Positions 9,625-18,108 of a stretch of DNA of 64,000 nucleotides are shown here, one piece after another (the stretch's first letter is position 1; every line of letters starts with the position of its first letter). A program made the position numbers and the translations under genes. Source of the DNA: Crocinitomicaceae bacterium (GTDB lineage: Bacteria > Bacteroidota > Bacteroidia > Flavobacteriales_D > Crocinitomicaceae); NCBI GenBank assembly GCA_030830895.1, contig JAURMC010000014.1, positions 186,001-250,000 on the forward strand, given 5' to 3'. Under the pieces are notes generated by a model. That model was not told where the DNA came from. It worked only from the letters and a program-made list of their open reading frames with translations, and ran no database searches.

Positions 9625-9855
9625 ATGGGAAAAGGAGATAAAAAAACCGCAAAAGGAAAACGAGTAATTGGTTCATACGGAAACGTACGCAAAAGAAAAT
9701 CAAACGCAAAAGTTGCTGTTGTTACTAAACCAAACAAAAATAAGGTAGAAAAACCGGTAACCGAGAAGAAAACTACAGCCAAAAAAGCGAGCACAGCAAA
9801 GAAATCAACAACGAAGAAACCAACAGCAAAGAAATCTTCTAGCGATTCTAAATAA
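9625..9855 (+). CDS. 30S ribosomal protein THX with extended Lys/Ala-rich tail
   Basis: The first ~25 residues (MGKGDKKTAKGKRVIGSYG and a following basic stretch) match bacterial THX, a small basic peptide of the 30S head. At 76 residues it is much longer than the minimal ~25-30 residue forms: the C-terminal ~50 residues are a low-complexity tail of AKK, TKK and KKS repeats resembling histone H1/Hc1-like tails. A promoter box lies upstream and a terminator directly after the stop, so it is monocistronic. Confidence 0.85.
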   Translation: MGKGDKKTAKGKRVIGSYGNVRKRKSNAKVAVVTKPNKNKVEKPVTEKKTTAKKASTAKKSTTKKPTAKKSSSDSK

Positions 9856-9879
9856 GCTGTCAGATGACGGCTTTTTTTT
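9855..9879 (+). terminator. Rho-independent terminator after the THX gene
   Basis: 7-bp stem AGCTGTC/GACGGCT (one G-U pair) with a 4-nt loop, followed by seven T. It begins at the last base of the THX stop codon. Confidence 0.8.
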
Positions 9880-9900
9880 ATTGATATAATTCCATTCATC

Positions 9901-10965
9901 ATGAAACATAATTTTGGCGCAGGTCCCTGCATTTTACCGCAAGAAGTATTTAAAGAAGCCGCCGAAGCGGTGCTTGATTTTAATGGACTTTCCATTCTTG
10001 AAGTATCCCACCGACACAAAGATTTTGTTGCCGTAATGGATGAGGCAATAATCCTTACGAAAAAAGCCTTAAATATCCCTAACGGATATTCGGTAGCTTT
10101 TTTACAAGGTGGGGCAACACTTGGTTTTACCATCGCCGCACTGAACATGATGAGATCGAGTAAACGAGCCGGCTACATCAATACCGGAACATGGGCGTCT
10201 GGTGCTATAAAGGAGGCAAAAAAAGTAGGGTTAGATGTTGATGTTTTTGCGAGTTCGGAGGACCGTAATTTCACCTATATTCCTACAAATTATAAAATTT
10301 CCCCCGATTTAGATTATATTCATTTTACATCGAATAACACCATTTATGGAACTCAATTTCAAGATTACCCTAAATCTGAATTGCCGCTAGTTTGCGACAT
10401 GTCCTCCGACATTTTTTCAAAAGAAATCAATGTAGCTGATTTTGATTTAATATATGCCGGTGCCCAAAAAAATCTTGGTCCTGCGGGTGCCACCTTATAC
10501 ATCGTAAAAGATGAAATCTTAGGAAAATCCACATCTCCTTTTATGCCTACCTATTTAGATTTAAAACAACAAATAGATAAGGAATCCATGTTAAACACAC
10601 CACCTGTTTTTTCAGTTTATGTAGCCATGTTGAATCTTCGAAATCTAATTGCTCAAGGTGGGGTTAAAAATATAGAAGCGAGAAATAATACAAAATCAGC
10701 CCTCTTATATGCTGAAATCGACAGGAATTCACAATTCAAAGGGGCAGTAGAACGAGCAGATCGTTCGAAAATGAACATCACTTTTCTATTGAATGACGAG
10801 ACTCGTGCTTCTATGTTTGATGCAATGTGGAAAGATGCAGGAATTGTTGGCCTTCCTGGGCATCGTTCTGTTGGTGGGTATCGTGCATCTATATACAATG
10901 CTTTACCCATTGAAAGTGTGCAGGTTTTAGTTGATGTTATGAAGGAATTTGAACGAAAATCATAA
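9901..10965 (+). CDS. serC: Phosphoserine aminotransferase
   Basis: Second step of serine synthesis (3-phosphohydroxypyruvate to phosphoserine, PLP-dependent; also used in pyridoxal phosphate synthesis). 354 residues, full length. FGAGPCILP opens the protein; FLQGGATLGF binds the cofactor phosphate; K190 in AGAQKNLGPAG is the Schiff-base lysine; GHRSVGGYRASIYNA is the C-terminal substrate-binding segment. serA follows after 3 nt, forming a serCA operon. Confidence 0.96.
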   Translation: MKHNFGAGPCILPQEVFKEAAEAVLDFNGLSILEVSHRHKDFVAVMDEAIILTKKALNIPNGYSVAFLQGGATLGFTIAALNMMRSSKRAGYINTGTWASGAIKEAKKVGLDVDVFASSEDRNFTYIPTNYKISPDLDYIHFTSNNTIYGTQFQDYPKSELPLVCDMSSDIFSKEINVADFDLIYAGAQKNLGPAGATLYIVKDEILGKSTSPFMPTYLDLKQQIDKESMLNTPPVFSVYVAMLNLRNLIAQGGVKNIEARNNTKSALLYAEIDRNSQFKGAVERADRSKMNITFLLNDETRASMFDAMWKDAGIVGLPGHRSVGGYRASIYNALPIESVQVLVDVMKEFERKS

Positions 10966-10968
10966 GTA

Positions 10969-11925
10969 ATGAAAATACTTGCAAACGATGGAATCTCAGC
11001 AGCAGGTCAAACAGTTTTAGAGCGTGCTGGATATAAAATAATTACAACTAAAGTAGCTCAAGAAGAACTTGCAACCTACATGAACAACGAGGACATAGAA
11101 ATCCTTTTAGTAAGAAGTGCTACCACTGCAAGAGTATCCTTAATAGACGCTTGTCCGAACTTAAAATTAATAGGTAGAGGAGGAGTTGGCATGGACAATA
11201 TTGATGTAAAATATGCCCGAGAAAAAGGAATAACCGTTGTCAATACTCCCGCATCATCATCGCAATCTGTTGCTGAATTAGTTATGGGTCAATTATTCGC
11301 CATTTCTCGCTTTTTACACCACAGTTTCAAACATCTCGAGCATGGAGATTTTTCTACTTTAAAAAAGAATTATGGTAAAGGGGTTGAGTTACGTGGTAAA
11401 ACTATTGGGATTCTTGGTTTTGGACGTATTGGACAAAGTTTAGCGTCATATGCACTTGGTGCAGGAATGCATGTTATTCCTATAACGTTAAATGAAGAAA
11501 CATTCGAAATACCCGTAATAATTGGCCTAGATAAGCAGATATCGGTTAAATTACAAAGTGCTACATTGAATCAAGAAACACTAGGTATTTTAGACTATTT
11601 GTCGATTCACGTTCCTAAACAAGCAAACGGAGAGGCAGTAATTGGATCAAAGGAATTTCAAGTAATGAAAAAAGGAATTCGCCTTGTAAACGCGGCCCGT
11701 GGAGGAGTGATCGATGAACAAGCATTATTGGATGCCTTAGCAGATGGGACGGTTACTGCGGCGGCTTTGGATGTGTTTAACAACGAGCCTAACCCTGACC
11801 AGCGATTAATTAGTCACCCTCAAATTGCATGCACTCCTCATATAGGAGCCGCTACCAATGAAGCTCAAGACCGTATCGGAGAAGAATTAGCCGAACTGAT
11901 TATTAAACAATTCGGCCATTTCTAA
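10969..11925 (+). CDS. serA: D-3-phosphoglycerate dehydrogenase (short form)
   Basis: First step of serine synthesis. 318 residues: a short form without the C-terminal ACT regulatory domain. NAD-binding motif GILGFGRIGQS lies around residues 147-157; the catalytic Arg, Glu and His sit in the conserved NAARGGVIDE, EPNPD and TPHIGAATNEAQ segments. It pairs with serC; the phosphatase serB is not in this window. It converges with the cyclophilin gene 7 nt downstream. Confidence 0.93.
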   Translation: MKILANDGISAAGQTVLERAGYKIITTKVAQEELATYMNNEDIEILLVRSATTARVSLIDACPNLKLIGRGGVGMDNIDVKYAREKGITVVNTPASSSQSVAELVMGQLFAISRFLHHSFKHLEHGDFSTLKKNYGKGVELRGKTIGILGFGRIGQSLASYALGAGMHVIPITLNEETFEIPVIIGLDKQISVKLQSATLNQETLGILDYLSIHVPKQANGEAVIGSKEFQVMKKGIRLVNAARGGVIDEQALLDALADGTVTAAALDVFNNEPNPDQRLISHPQIACTPHIGAATNEAQDRIGEELAELIIKQFGHF

Positions 11926-11932
11926 TTATTTA

Positions 11933-12385
11933 TTAAGCTTGAATTTCGATTTCAATTATTTCGTCTCCTTGACGAATATCGTCTAACACATCTAACCCTT
12001 CAGATACCTTACCAAAACACGTATGATTCCTATCTAAATGTGCGGTATTATTTCTCGAATGACAAACAAAGAACTGTGATCCACCTGTATTTCTTCCAGC
12101 ATGTGCCATGGATAACACTCCGCGATCATGATATTGTAATTCTCCATCTAATTCACAATCGATTTGGTAACCTGGCCCCCCTGTACCCGGCATCCCTGTT
12201 GCTCCCGGACGTGAATTTGGGCAGCCTCCTTGAATTACAAAATCAGGAATCACACGATGCCAAGTTAGGTTGTTATAATATCCCTCCTCTGCTAATTTTT
12301 TAAAATTAGCGACTGTATTCGGTGCGTCGGTTTCAAATAGCTCCGCGATCATGTTTCCTTTTGATGTTTTAATAATTGCTTTCAT
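11933..12385 (-). CDS. Peptidyl-prolyl cis-trans isomerase, cyclophilin type
   Basis: 150-residue single-domain cyclophilin without signal peptide, so cytoplasmic. Conserved signatures are [18 protein letters not shown] (with the catalytic Arg), a [12 protein letters not shown] turn, the ALAMA-like [17 protein letters not shown] and [12 protein letters not shown]. It catalyses proline isomerisation in protein folding. Monocistronic with its own TATTTTTG box upstream. Confidence 0.94.
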   Translation of the reverse strand: MKAIIKTSKGNMIAELFETDAPNTVANFKKLAEEGYYNNLTWHRVIPDFVIQGGCPNSRPGATGMPGTGGPGYQIDCELDGELQYHDRGVLSMAHAGRNTGGSQFFVCHSRNNTAHLDRNHTCFGKVSEGLDVLDDIRQGDEIIEIEIQA

Positions 12386-12400
12386 TGAATTTGTTTTTCA

Positions 12401-12408
12401 CAAAAATA
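12401..12408 (-). promoter_or_regulatory. Candidate -7 box (TATTTTTG) for the cyclophilin gene
   Basis: On the minus strand, exact TAnnTTTG match 15 nt before the ATG at 12385. No clear -33 box at standard spacing. Confidence 0.4.
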
Positions 12409-12478
12409 CATCGGAATGCTGTTGAAAACTCCGTTAATAAGATAAAACTTGTGAAAAAAATAATCAGGAATCCTTAAT

Positions 12479-12486
12479 TATTTTTG
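12479..12486 (+). promoter_or_regulatory. Candidate -7 box (TATTTTTG) for gene 12515
   Basis: Exact TAnnTTTG match 28 nt before the ATG at 12515, in the divergent gap with the cyclophilin gene. Confidence 0.4.
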
Positions 12487-12514
12487 TATACAACTATAAA
12501 TGCTCAGTTAAACG

Positions 12515-13051
12515 ATGTTTTCCAGTATTTTAAAGAAAAAATTAAGCGAAGATCAGGTTTCTAATATTTTCATAAACGGGATATTTGATGTGATTGATCG
12601 CGGATTTGAGTTAGTTGCTGGTGCGATTAACGATGATCCATGTTTCATTAGCTCACCATCGATTAATGGAAAGAATGTTAATGAGTTTGCCCTAATTGTA
12701 ATTGCGGGGAACATCATTGAAATGGAGAGATTATTTGATGGTCAAACCGGTGCTCGGGTAATTAATTTAGTTTACGATAAACTTGCCAGCGTATATAACA
12801 TGGAGGTATTAGAAATGCGCCAACTAATTCAAGAGTATAAATCTTACATGAAGCGTGTTAATATTCCATCAAAGACAACACTTTATGCCATGTCCAAGGC
12901 TATCTTTCATAAATATGGGCTAAATGAGTTCCAAGACGATTACTTCAAGCGTATGAATACACCTAATCCTGTGTTCTTAAAGCGTATCGATGAATTAATT
13001 GCACCCTTCTTATGGAACTGGGAAGCATTCTTCAAAAAGTATCGCATCTAA
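12515..13051 (+). CDS. Hypothetical cytoplasmic protein
   Basis: 178 residues, mixed alpha/beta composition, no signal peptide or membrane segment. A short hydrophobic strand (NEFALIVIAGNIIEMERL) in the middle and an aromatic-rich C-terminus (FLWNWEAFFKKYRI). I do not recognise a family. It has its own promoter box and is convergent with the peptide transporter gene, 19 nt away, so probably monocistronic. Confidence 0.7.
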   Translation: MFSSILKKKLSEDQVSNIFINGIFDVIDRGFELVAGAINDDPCFISSPSINGKNVNEFALIVIAGNIIEMERLFDGQTGARVINLVYDKLASVYNMEVLEMRQLIQEYKSYMKRVNIPSKTTLYAMSKAIFHKYGLNEFQDDYFKRMNTPNPVFLKRIDELIAPFLWNWEAFFKKYRI

Positions 13052-13070
13052 AGATCATTAACAATCTCGA

Positions 13071-14543
13071 TTATTCCGGATTTTCTTGCATCAATCGATT
13101 CAACCATCGAGCGACAAGGATGATTACAACTCCGGTAATTAACGCATAGATACTTAATTGTAAATATCCATTGGTATATCCATCTAAACGAACGCTCAGC
13201 GGAGCATTTTCATCCGGGTTAGACATACCTGCACCCAGAACTCCTGCAACATATTGTCCATAGGCGGAAGCCAAAAACCACATGCCCATCATGATTCCCC
13301 ACAAGTGTTTAGGCGACAATTTTGTCATAAGGGAGAGACCTATAGGTGACAAGAAAAGCTCTCCTATTGAAATCACAAGATATGCCAACGCGAAAAGTCC
13401 TAATGAAGCAAGACCATCACTGTTGAGCCAAAATCGCATTGCGTAAAAAATATAAAACGAAAGGCTTAAGAACAGAAAGGCCAAACCAAACTTTGCAAAG
13501 TAATTAGGCTCCAGTTTTCGTTTATTTAACCAAACCCACATCATTCCGATGAGCGCACTAAAACAGATCACAAAAAACGAATTCGCTGAATTATTAACCA
13601 CATTGGAATCAATATCAATTCCCATCATGTTACTGGCAACTAAATCTCGTGCAAAGAGGCTCAAAGAACCACCACTTTGCTCAAAAAACGACCAAAATAT
13701 GATGGACAACAAAATGAAAATAATCGCGGCCACCATTTTCTTAATTTGCATCTTATCCAATTTTGTCATCTCATAGAATATATAAACCAATGTAACCGGT
13801 CCAATGATGTACATGAACAGGTCGGTATATTCAGTTTTACGAATCATGATATAAATCAATGGCAAAACCGCGAGTGTACCGGCATAAACAAACCATCGAT
13901 TTCTACGGTCTTTTTTAGGAGATTCTGTGACGGGTGAAATTCCAATAGGTCCTAAGAGCTTTCTTGTTAAAATAAAATTCAATAACCCTAAGGCCATAAA
14001 AACACCAGATAATAAGAAGGCAATATTCCAGCTGTACGTTTTACCAACATAAACACAAAGTCCCCCTCCTAACAAGGCTCCGATGTTGATGCCGGCATAA
14101 AACAAACTAAATCCGGAATCCCTTCGTGGATCACCATCACGATACAACTCACCTACCATGGTTGAAATATTCGGCTTGAAGAATCCAGTTCCTACAATGA
14201 TAAAACAAATACCGTAAAAAAAGAATTGTTTTGCATCTAATCCCATCACAATACTACCCAACACCATTAATATCCCCCCCCATAACAAAGATCGCTGAAA
14301 ACCTAAGATTTTATCAGCAAACAATCCTCCAACAAAGGTAAATGCGTAGACAAATGCCTGTATAGCTCCATATTTCAGGTTAGCTACATCATCCTTAATT
14401 AATAGTATATCAGTCATGAAAATGACTAACATTCCTCGATTGCCATAAAAGCAAAAGCGCTCCCACATTTCGGTAAAAAACAAATACCAAATTTGTTTTG
14501 GGAATTTACCTTTAAAGTCTTGAATTTCTGATAGACTAAGCAT
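13071..14543 (-). CDS. POT/PTR family peptide MFS transporter
   Basis: 490 residues with about 12-14 membrane segments. The proton-coupled oligopeptide transporter signature ExxERFxYY is present as EMWERFCFYGNRG in TM1; GTGFFKPNISTMVGELY is the second family signature; FEQSGGSLSLFA lies at the end of TM7. It imports di-/tripeptides across the inner membrane with protons. It lies downstream of a second POT gene on the same strand but a terminator separates them, so it may be expressed separately. Confidence 0.92.
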   Translation of the reverse strand: MLSLSEIQDFKGKFPKQIWYLFFTEMWERFCFYGNRGMLVIFMTDILLIKDDVANLKYGAIQAFVYAFTFVGGLFADKILGFQRSLLWGGILMVLGSIVMGLDAKQFFFYGICFIIVGTGFFKPNISTMVGELYRDGDPRRDSGFSLFYAGINIGALLGGGLCVYVGKTYSWNIAFLLSGVFMALGLLNFILTRKLLGPIGISPVTESPKKDRRNRWFVYAGTLAVLPLIYIMIRKTEYTDLFMYIIGPVTLVYIFYEMTKLDKMQIKKMVAAIIFILLSIIFWSFFEQSGGSLSLFARDLVASNMMGIDIDSNVVNNSANSFFVICFSALIGMMWVWLNKRKLEPNYFAKFGLAFLFLSLSFYIFYAMRFWLNSDGLASLGLFALAYLVISIGELFLSPIGLSLMTKLSPKHLWGIMMGMWFLASAYGQYVAGVLGAGMSNPDENAPLSVRLDGYTNGYLQLSIYALITGVVIILVARWLNRLMQENPE

Positions 14544-14560
14544 GATTCATTTGGTTAATG

Positions 14561-14582
14561 AAAAAAGGCTCCGAAGAGCCTT
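14561..14582 (-). terminator. Rho-independent terminator between the two POT genes
   Basis: Read on the minus strand: AAGGCTC-TTCG-GAGCCTT hairpin with a UUCG-type tetraloop followed by a run of T. It terminates the 14590-16650 gene. Confidence 0.85.
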
Positions 14583-14589
14583 AAATGAT

Positions 14590-16650
14590 TTATAAAACGT
14601 TATTTTCTTTCATAACTCGATTCAGCCAACGCAACATCATGAACAATAATAAGGCGGCACCTATTACGAGTCCAAAATTCAAATAAAAGAAATTTTGCTT
14701 ACTGTTGGCGTCAAATCCTTCCCAAAGACTTGATAGCATTCCTGACATCTTATTCCCTACTGAAATAGCGAGGAAATATCCTCCCATCATTAATGCAGTG
14801 ATGCGTGGTGGACTTAATTTAGACACTAATGACAATCCCATTGGCGATAAACAAAGTTCACCTATTGTGATTACACCATATGACGCTAACAACCACATTG
14901 AACCTGCCTTTGCACTCAATCCGTTTGTTGCAAATACAGCACCTACCATTACAAGTGCGGACAAGGCTGTAATTACTAAACCGATGGCAATCTTAGCGGG
15001 TGTACTAGGTTCTTTTTTTCTTCTTCGGAAAAAGCCCCAAACGCCAACCATCACTGGCGTTAACACAACTACCCAAAATGGGTTAATGGATTGATAAAGC
15101 TCAGTAGAATATAACTTTAAATTTGGCGCTTCTGTATTTGATTTATCGATAAGTTCATTCTTTTGTAAATAATCATAAACATGTAATGCCGAATTGAGTG
15201 CGGTGAGTTCTCCTTTCAAGACTTCTTGTTCTTCACCATCCTTTGCTTTAGCAAGGACTGATTCTTTGTCTTTGATTTGCTTTGCCGTTTCCATAGAAAG
15301 AACTGATATAGATTTCTTTTCGCCGAGCACGCTCGGTAGTTGCTTACTTGGAGTTTCTGCCAAACTAATTAGTAATAATTTCTCTGAATCCTTCAATAAA
15401 GAATCACTTTCAATATTTGCAGTTGTTGTACCATCAACTTTAATTGATTTTAAAGCGGGAACATCTGATTTAGATAAATTCGTGAAATACTTGTAAGATT
15501 TATCAATACGCTCAATTTTCTCGGCGCAATCTTTTAGATTTTTAAAATCCTCCTTTGATTCTTTTGGCAGTGACGCTTGAGTAATATTCAAAAAGCTAAT
15601 GGATGCCTCATAGATCGCAGAATCTTTAATTAACGGACTATTTTCCACCAACTGTGCCATACCTGCAGCATCCGCAACACCAGTTATACTTGCTGGCATT
15701 TCACGATCGGTAAAGTCTTCCGCCCAGACGGTTAGTGCATCCCCATTTTGATGAAAAATTGCAAAGAATAAAATTACACAAGTAAATACCGCCAATAAAG
15801 CTTTAATTGCCCGACTTTCTTTCGCTTCCGATTTAAATGCAAGATAAATGAAGAAAATAATTACTGGTAAACATCCAATTATAAATGCATCATTCGTATC
15901 GGTTCCTAATAAATTCCCAGGAATCAAATATCCAATGATTCCGAAAACAAACATTGGAAGTACTGTTAACGCTAAGATTTTCAAGGTTGACATATCCCCT
16001 TCTTGTAACGGTTTTACCACGTCGTAACTCTTGATGTGTCTATTTCCAATTATGAAAATAACAACGCCCAAAAGCATGCCAACTCCTGCGGCGGCAAATG
16101 CATGACCCCAACCGTAGTTGATTCGCATAAAGGCTGCAACGAAATTACAAACGAATGCCCCAATGTTGATTCCCATATAAAAGATATTGAATCCCGCATC
16201 TTTTTTATCCTTAAGTGTTTCCTCACTATATAAATTTCCAACCAGTGTAGAAATGTTTGGTTTAAAAAATCCGTTACCAAGAATTATTAGAAGCAAGGCA
16301 ATGTAAAAACTCGGAATGGTGTGCATCGCTAGCATAAAATAACCTGCAGCCATCATTAAGCCACCTATTACAATGGATCGTCGATACCCCAACAATCGAT
16401 CCGCTAATAATCCTCCTATAAACGGCGTTAAATATACTAATCCCAAGTAGGTGCCATAAATATCAGATTTCAATTGACCATCAAAACCCATTCCACCGTT
16501 ATTCCATCCATCAAGCATATAAAGTGAGAAAATACCAAGCATAAGGTAGTAACCAAAGCGCTCCCACATCTCAGTTCCAAACATAAACCACAAACCTTTC
16601 GGATGACCGAAAAGCATTTGAATTTCATTCTTATTGTCCGTATTACTCAT
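14590..16650 (-). CDS. POT/PTR family peptide MFS transporter with large periplasmic insertion
   Basis: 686 residues, well above the usual ~450-520. EMWERFGYYLMLG (TM1) and GNGFFKPNISTLVGNLY are the POT signatures. FHQNGDALTVWAEDF marks the end of TM7 at about residue 314, but TM8 (SINPFWVVVLTPVM) does not begin until about 521, leaving a ~200-residue hydrophilic insertion rich in Lys, Ser, Glu and Ala, with coiled-coil-like helices at about 455-495. Topology puts it outside the inner membrane, i.e. in the periplasm. The C-terminal bundle afterwards is normal, so this is an inserted domain, not a fusion or frameshift. Confidence 0.9.
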   Translation of the reverse strand: MSNTDNKNEIQMLFGHPKGLWFMFGTEMWERFGYYLMLGIFSLYMLDGWNNGGMGFDGQLKSDIYGTYLGLVYLTPFIGGLLADRLLGYRRSIVIGGLMMAAGYFMLAMHTIPSFYIALLLIILGNGFFKPNISTLVGNLYSEETLKDKKDAGFNIFYMGINIGAFVCNFVAAFMRINYGWGHAFAAAGVGMLLGVVIFIIGNRHIKSYDVVKPLQEGDMSTLKILALTVLPMFVFGIIGYLIPGNLLGTDTNDAFIIGCLPVIIFFIYLAFKSEAKESRAIKALLAVFTCVILFFAIFHQNGDALTVWAEDFTDREMPASITGVADAAGMAQLVENSPLIKDSAIYEASISFLNITQASLPKESKEDFKNLKDCAEKIERIDKSYKYFTNLSKSDVPALKSIKVDGTTTANIESDSLLKDSEKLLLISLAETPSKQLPSVLGEKKSISVLSMETAKQIKDKESVLAKAKDGEEQEVLKGELTALNSALHVYDYLQKNELIDKSNTEAPNLKLYSTELYQSINPFWVVVLTPVMVGVWGFFRRRKKEPSTPAKIAIGLVITALSALVMVGAVFATNGLSAKAGSMWLLASYGVITIGELCLSPMGLSLVSKLSPPRITALMMGGYFLAISVGNKMSGMLSSLWEGFDANSKQNFFYLNFGLVIGAALLLFMMLRWLNRVMKENNVL

Positions 16651-16725
16651 AGTTTAGTTTTAAAGATTATTGTTGCCGAATATACAAAAAAACACGTGAC
16701 CAATCGATAATAATCATTTACCAAT

Positions 16726-16733
16726 TATTTTTG
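16726..16733 (+). promoter_or_regulatory. Candidate -7 box (TATTTTTG) for the tatD-tcdA pair
   Basis: Exact TAnnTTTG match ending 7 nt before the ATG at 16741, implying a very short leader or none. Confidence 0.4.
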
Positions 16734-16740
16734 GTGTGAA

Positions 16741-17355
16741 ATGAAAAGCTACAATGCGCACACCCACAAAATTCCTGATAATCATATAGGAATATTCCAT
16801 AGCGATGGCAAGTACACCGCAAGTTTATTCTCAGTAGGTGTGCATCCTTGGGATACAGAAATGAAGTCGGTTAAGGAAATTATTCCCGCCATTAACCACC
16901 CAAATTGCCGCGCGGTTGGTGAAATTGGATTAGATCGACTTAAAGGTCCGTCAATGGAAATTCAACGAGCAGTACTCTTGGATCAACTAAAACTGTCAAA
17001 CGAACTAAAGAAACCGGTTATTTTCCATATTGTCAGAGCGTGGGATGAATTTTATTCCTACATCAAACCACATCAAAATACACCATGGATTATCCATGGA
17101 TTTAATTCGCCGAAACAATATTCACAGATTCTGCAAACTAATGTAATGTTGAGTCTCGGTCCTAGTAGCTTAAAAAACCCTCATATGCAATCCATCCTTA
17201 AACAAATTCCATTAAATCGTTTATTATTGGAAACCGATGACACGTTGATTGACATCGTACAAGTTTACCACGATTTCTCCATAGCTACAGGACACCCTAT
17301 CGGAGTAGTTTATAGTCAAATTGAACAGAATTTTTTGGCTATTTTTGGGACATGA
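16741..17355 (+). CDS. TatD family metal-dependent hydrolase
   Basis: 204 residues, slightly shorter than the usual ~255. Metal-binding features of TatD-type amidohydrolase folds are visible: NAHTHK (H7, H9), VGEIGLD (about 59-65), VIFHIVRA, WIIHGF and LLLETDD. Family members are Mg2+-dependent nucleases/exonucleases with a role in DNA quality control; the substrate here is unknown. The stop overlaps tcdA by 4 nt, so they are co-translated. Confidence 0.85.
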   Translation: MKSYNAHTHKIPDNHIGIFHSDGKYTASLFSVGVHPWDTEMKSVKEIIPAINHPNCRAVGEIGLDRLKGPSMEIQRAVLLDQLKLSNELKKPVIFHIVRAWDEFYSYIKPHQNTPWIIHGFNSPKQYSQILQTNVMLSLGPSSLKNPHMQSILKQIPLNRLLLETDDTLIDIVQVYHDFSIATGHPIGVVYSQIEQNFLAIFGT

Positions 17356-18077
17356 ATCATTGGTTGGAACGGTCGGAACTGTTGATTGGGGATGAAAAAC
17401 TCAACAAATTAGCAACCTCCCATGTGATGATAGTTGGCTTAGGCGGAATCGGGTCTTTTGCAGGTGAATTCATCGCTAGGGCAGGAATTGGTACGCTTAC
17501 GCTAATTGATGGAGACCTTTTTGATCCTACAAACAAAAATCGACAGTTAACCGCCTTAGATTCCACGATTGGAAGAAACAAGGCGGTAGTACTTGGAGAA
17601 CGCATTAAAGATATCAACCCGAATGTAAACTTGAATATCATTGAAGAATTTGTACTCCCGGAACGCGTATGGGAGCTCCTAGCCGAATACAAACCCGATT
17701 ATGTGATGGATTGTATTGATTCTGTAAGTCCTAAACTGGCATGGTTACTCGCCTGCAAACGACTCAAAATTAAAATCATTAGCCACCTTGGTGCTGGAGG
17801 AAAATCGGATCCTTCTACGGTTAAGGTTGTTAACTTAGCCGACACACACAATTGTAAGTTAGGTGCTCATATTAAAAAACGTATGAAACGAAAAGGAGCA
17901 TCATTGCGCGGAATCAAAGCAGTTTTTTCTTCCGAATTACAGGATAAAAATGCGCTTAAAATGACGGATGGAACAAAATTTAAAAAGTCTTTCTACGGGA
18001 CGATAAGTTATATGCCGGCACTTTTCGGTTTACATGGTGCTGCAGAAGTGATAAGGTACTTAAGCACTAAAGATTAA
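17352..18077 (+). CDS. tcdA: tRNA threonylcarbamoyladenosine dehydratase (TcdA, E1/ThiF-like)
   Basis: 241 residues, ThiF/E1-like Rossmann fold. GLGGIGSFAGEFIARAG (about 29-45) is the ATP-binding loop, DPTNKNRQ the Arg-containing catalytic segment, and MDCIDSVSPK and ISHLGAGGKSDPS match the TcdA subgroup rather than MoeB/ThiF. TcdA cyclises t6A37 of tRNA to ct6A using ATP. It is translated with the upstream TatD protein. Confidence 0.9.
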   Translation: MNHWLERSELLIGDEKLNKLATSHVMIVGLGGIGSFAGEFIARAGIGTLTLIDGDLFDPTNKNRQLTALDSTIGRNKAVVLGERIKDINPNVNLNIIEEFVLPERVWELLAEYKPDYVMDCIDSVSPKLAWLLACKRLKIKIISHLGAGGKSDPSTVKVVNLADTHNCKLGAHIKKRMKRKGASLRGIKAVFSSELQDKNALKMTDGTKFKKSFYGTISYMPALFGLHGAAEVIRYLSTKD

Positions 18078-18108
18078 TCGTATATTTACCCACAATTAAT
18101 TAAATCTT

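Noticed and set aside
9609-10148. 179-residue minus-strand frame with Phe/Val repeats
   Set aside because: Mirror of the Lys-rich THX tail and of serC; composition is an artefact of AAR codons on the other strand.
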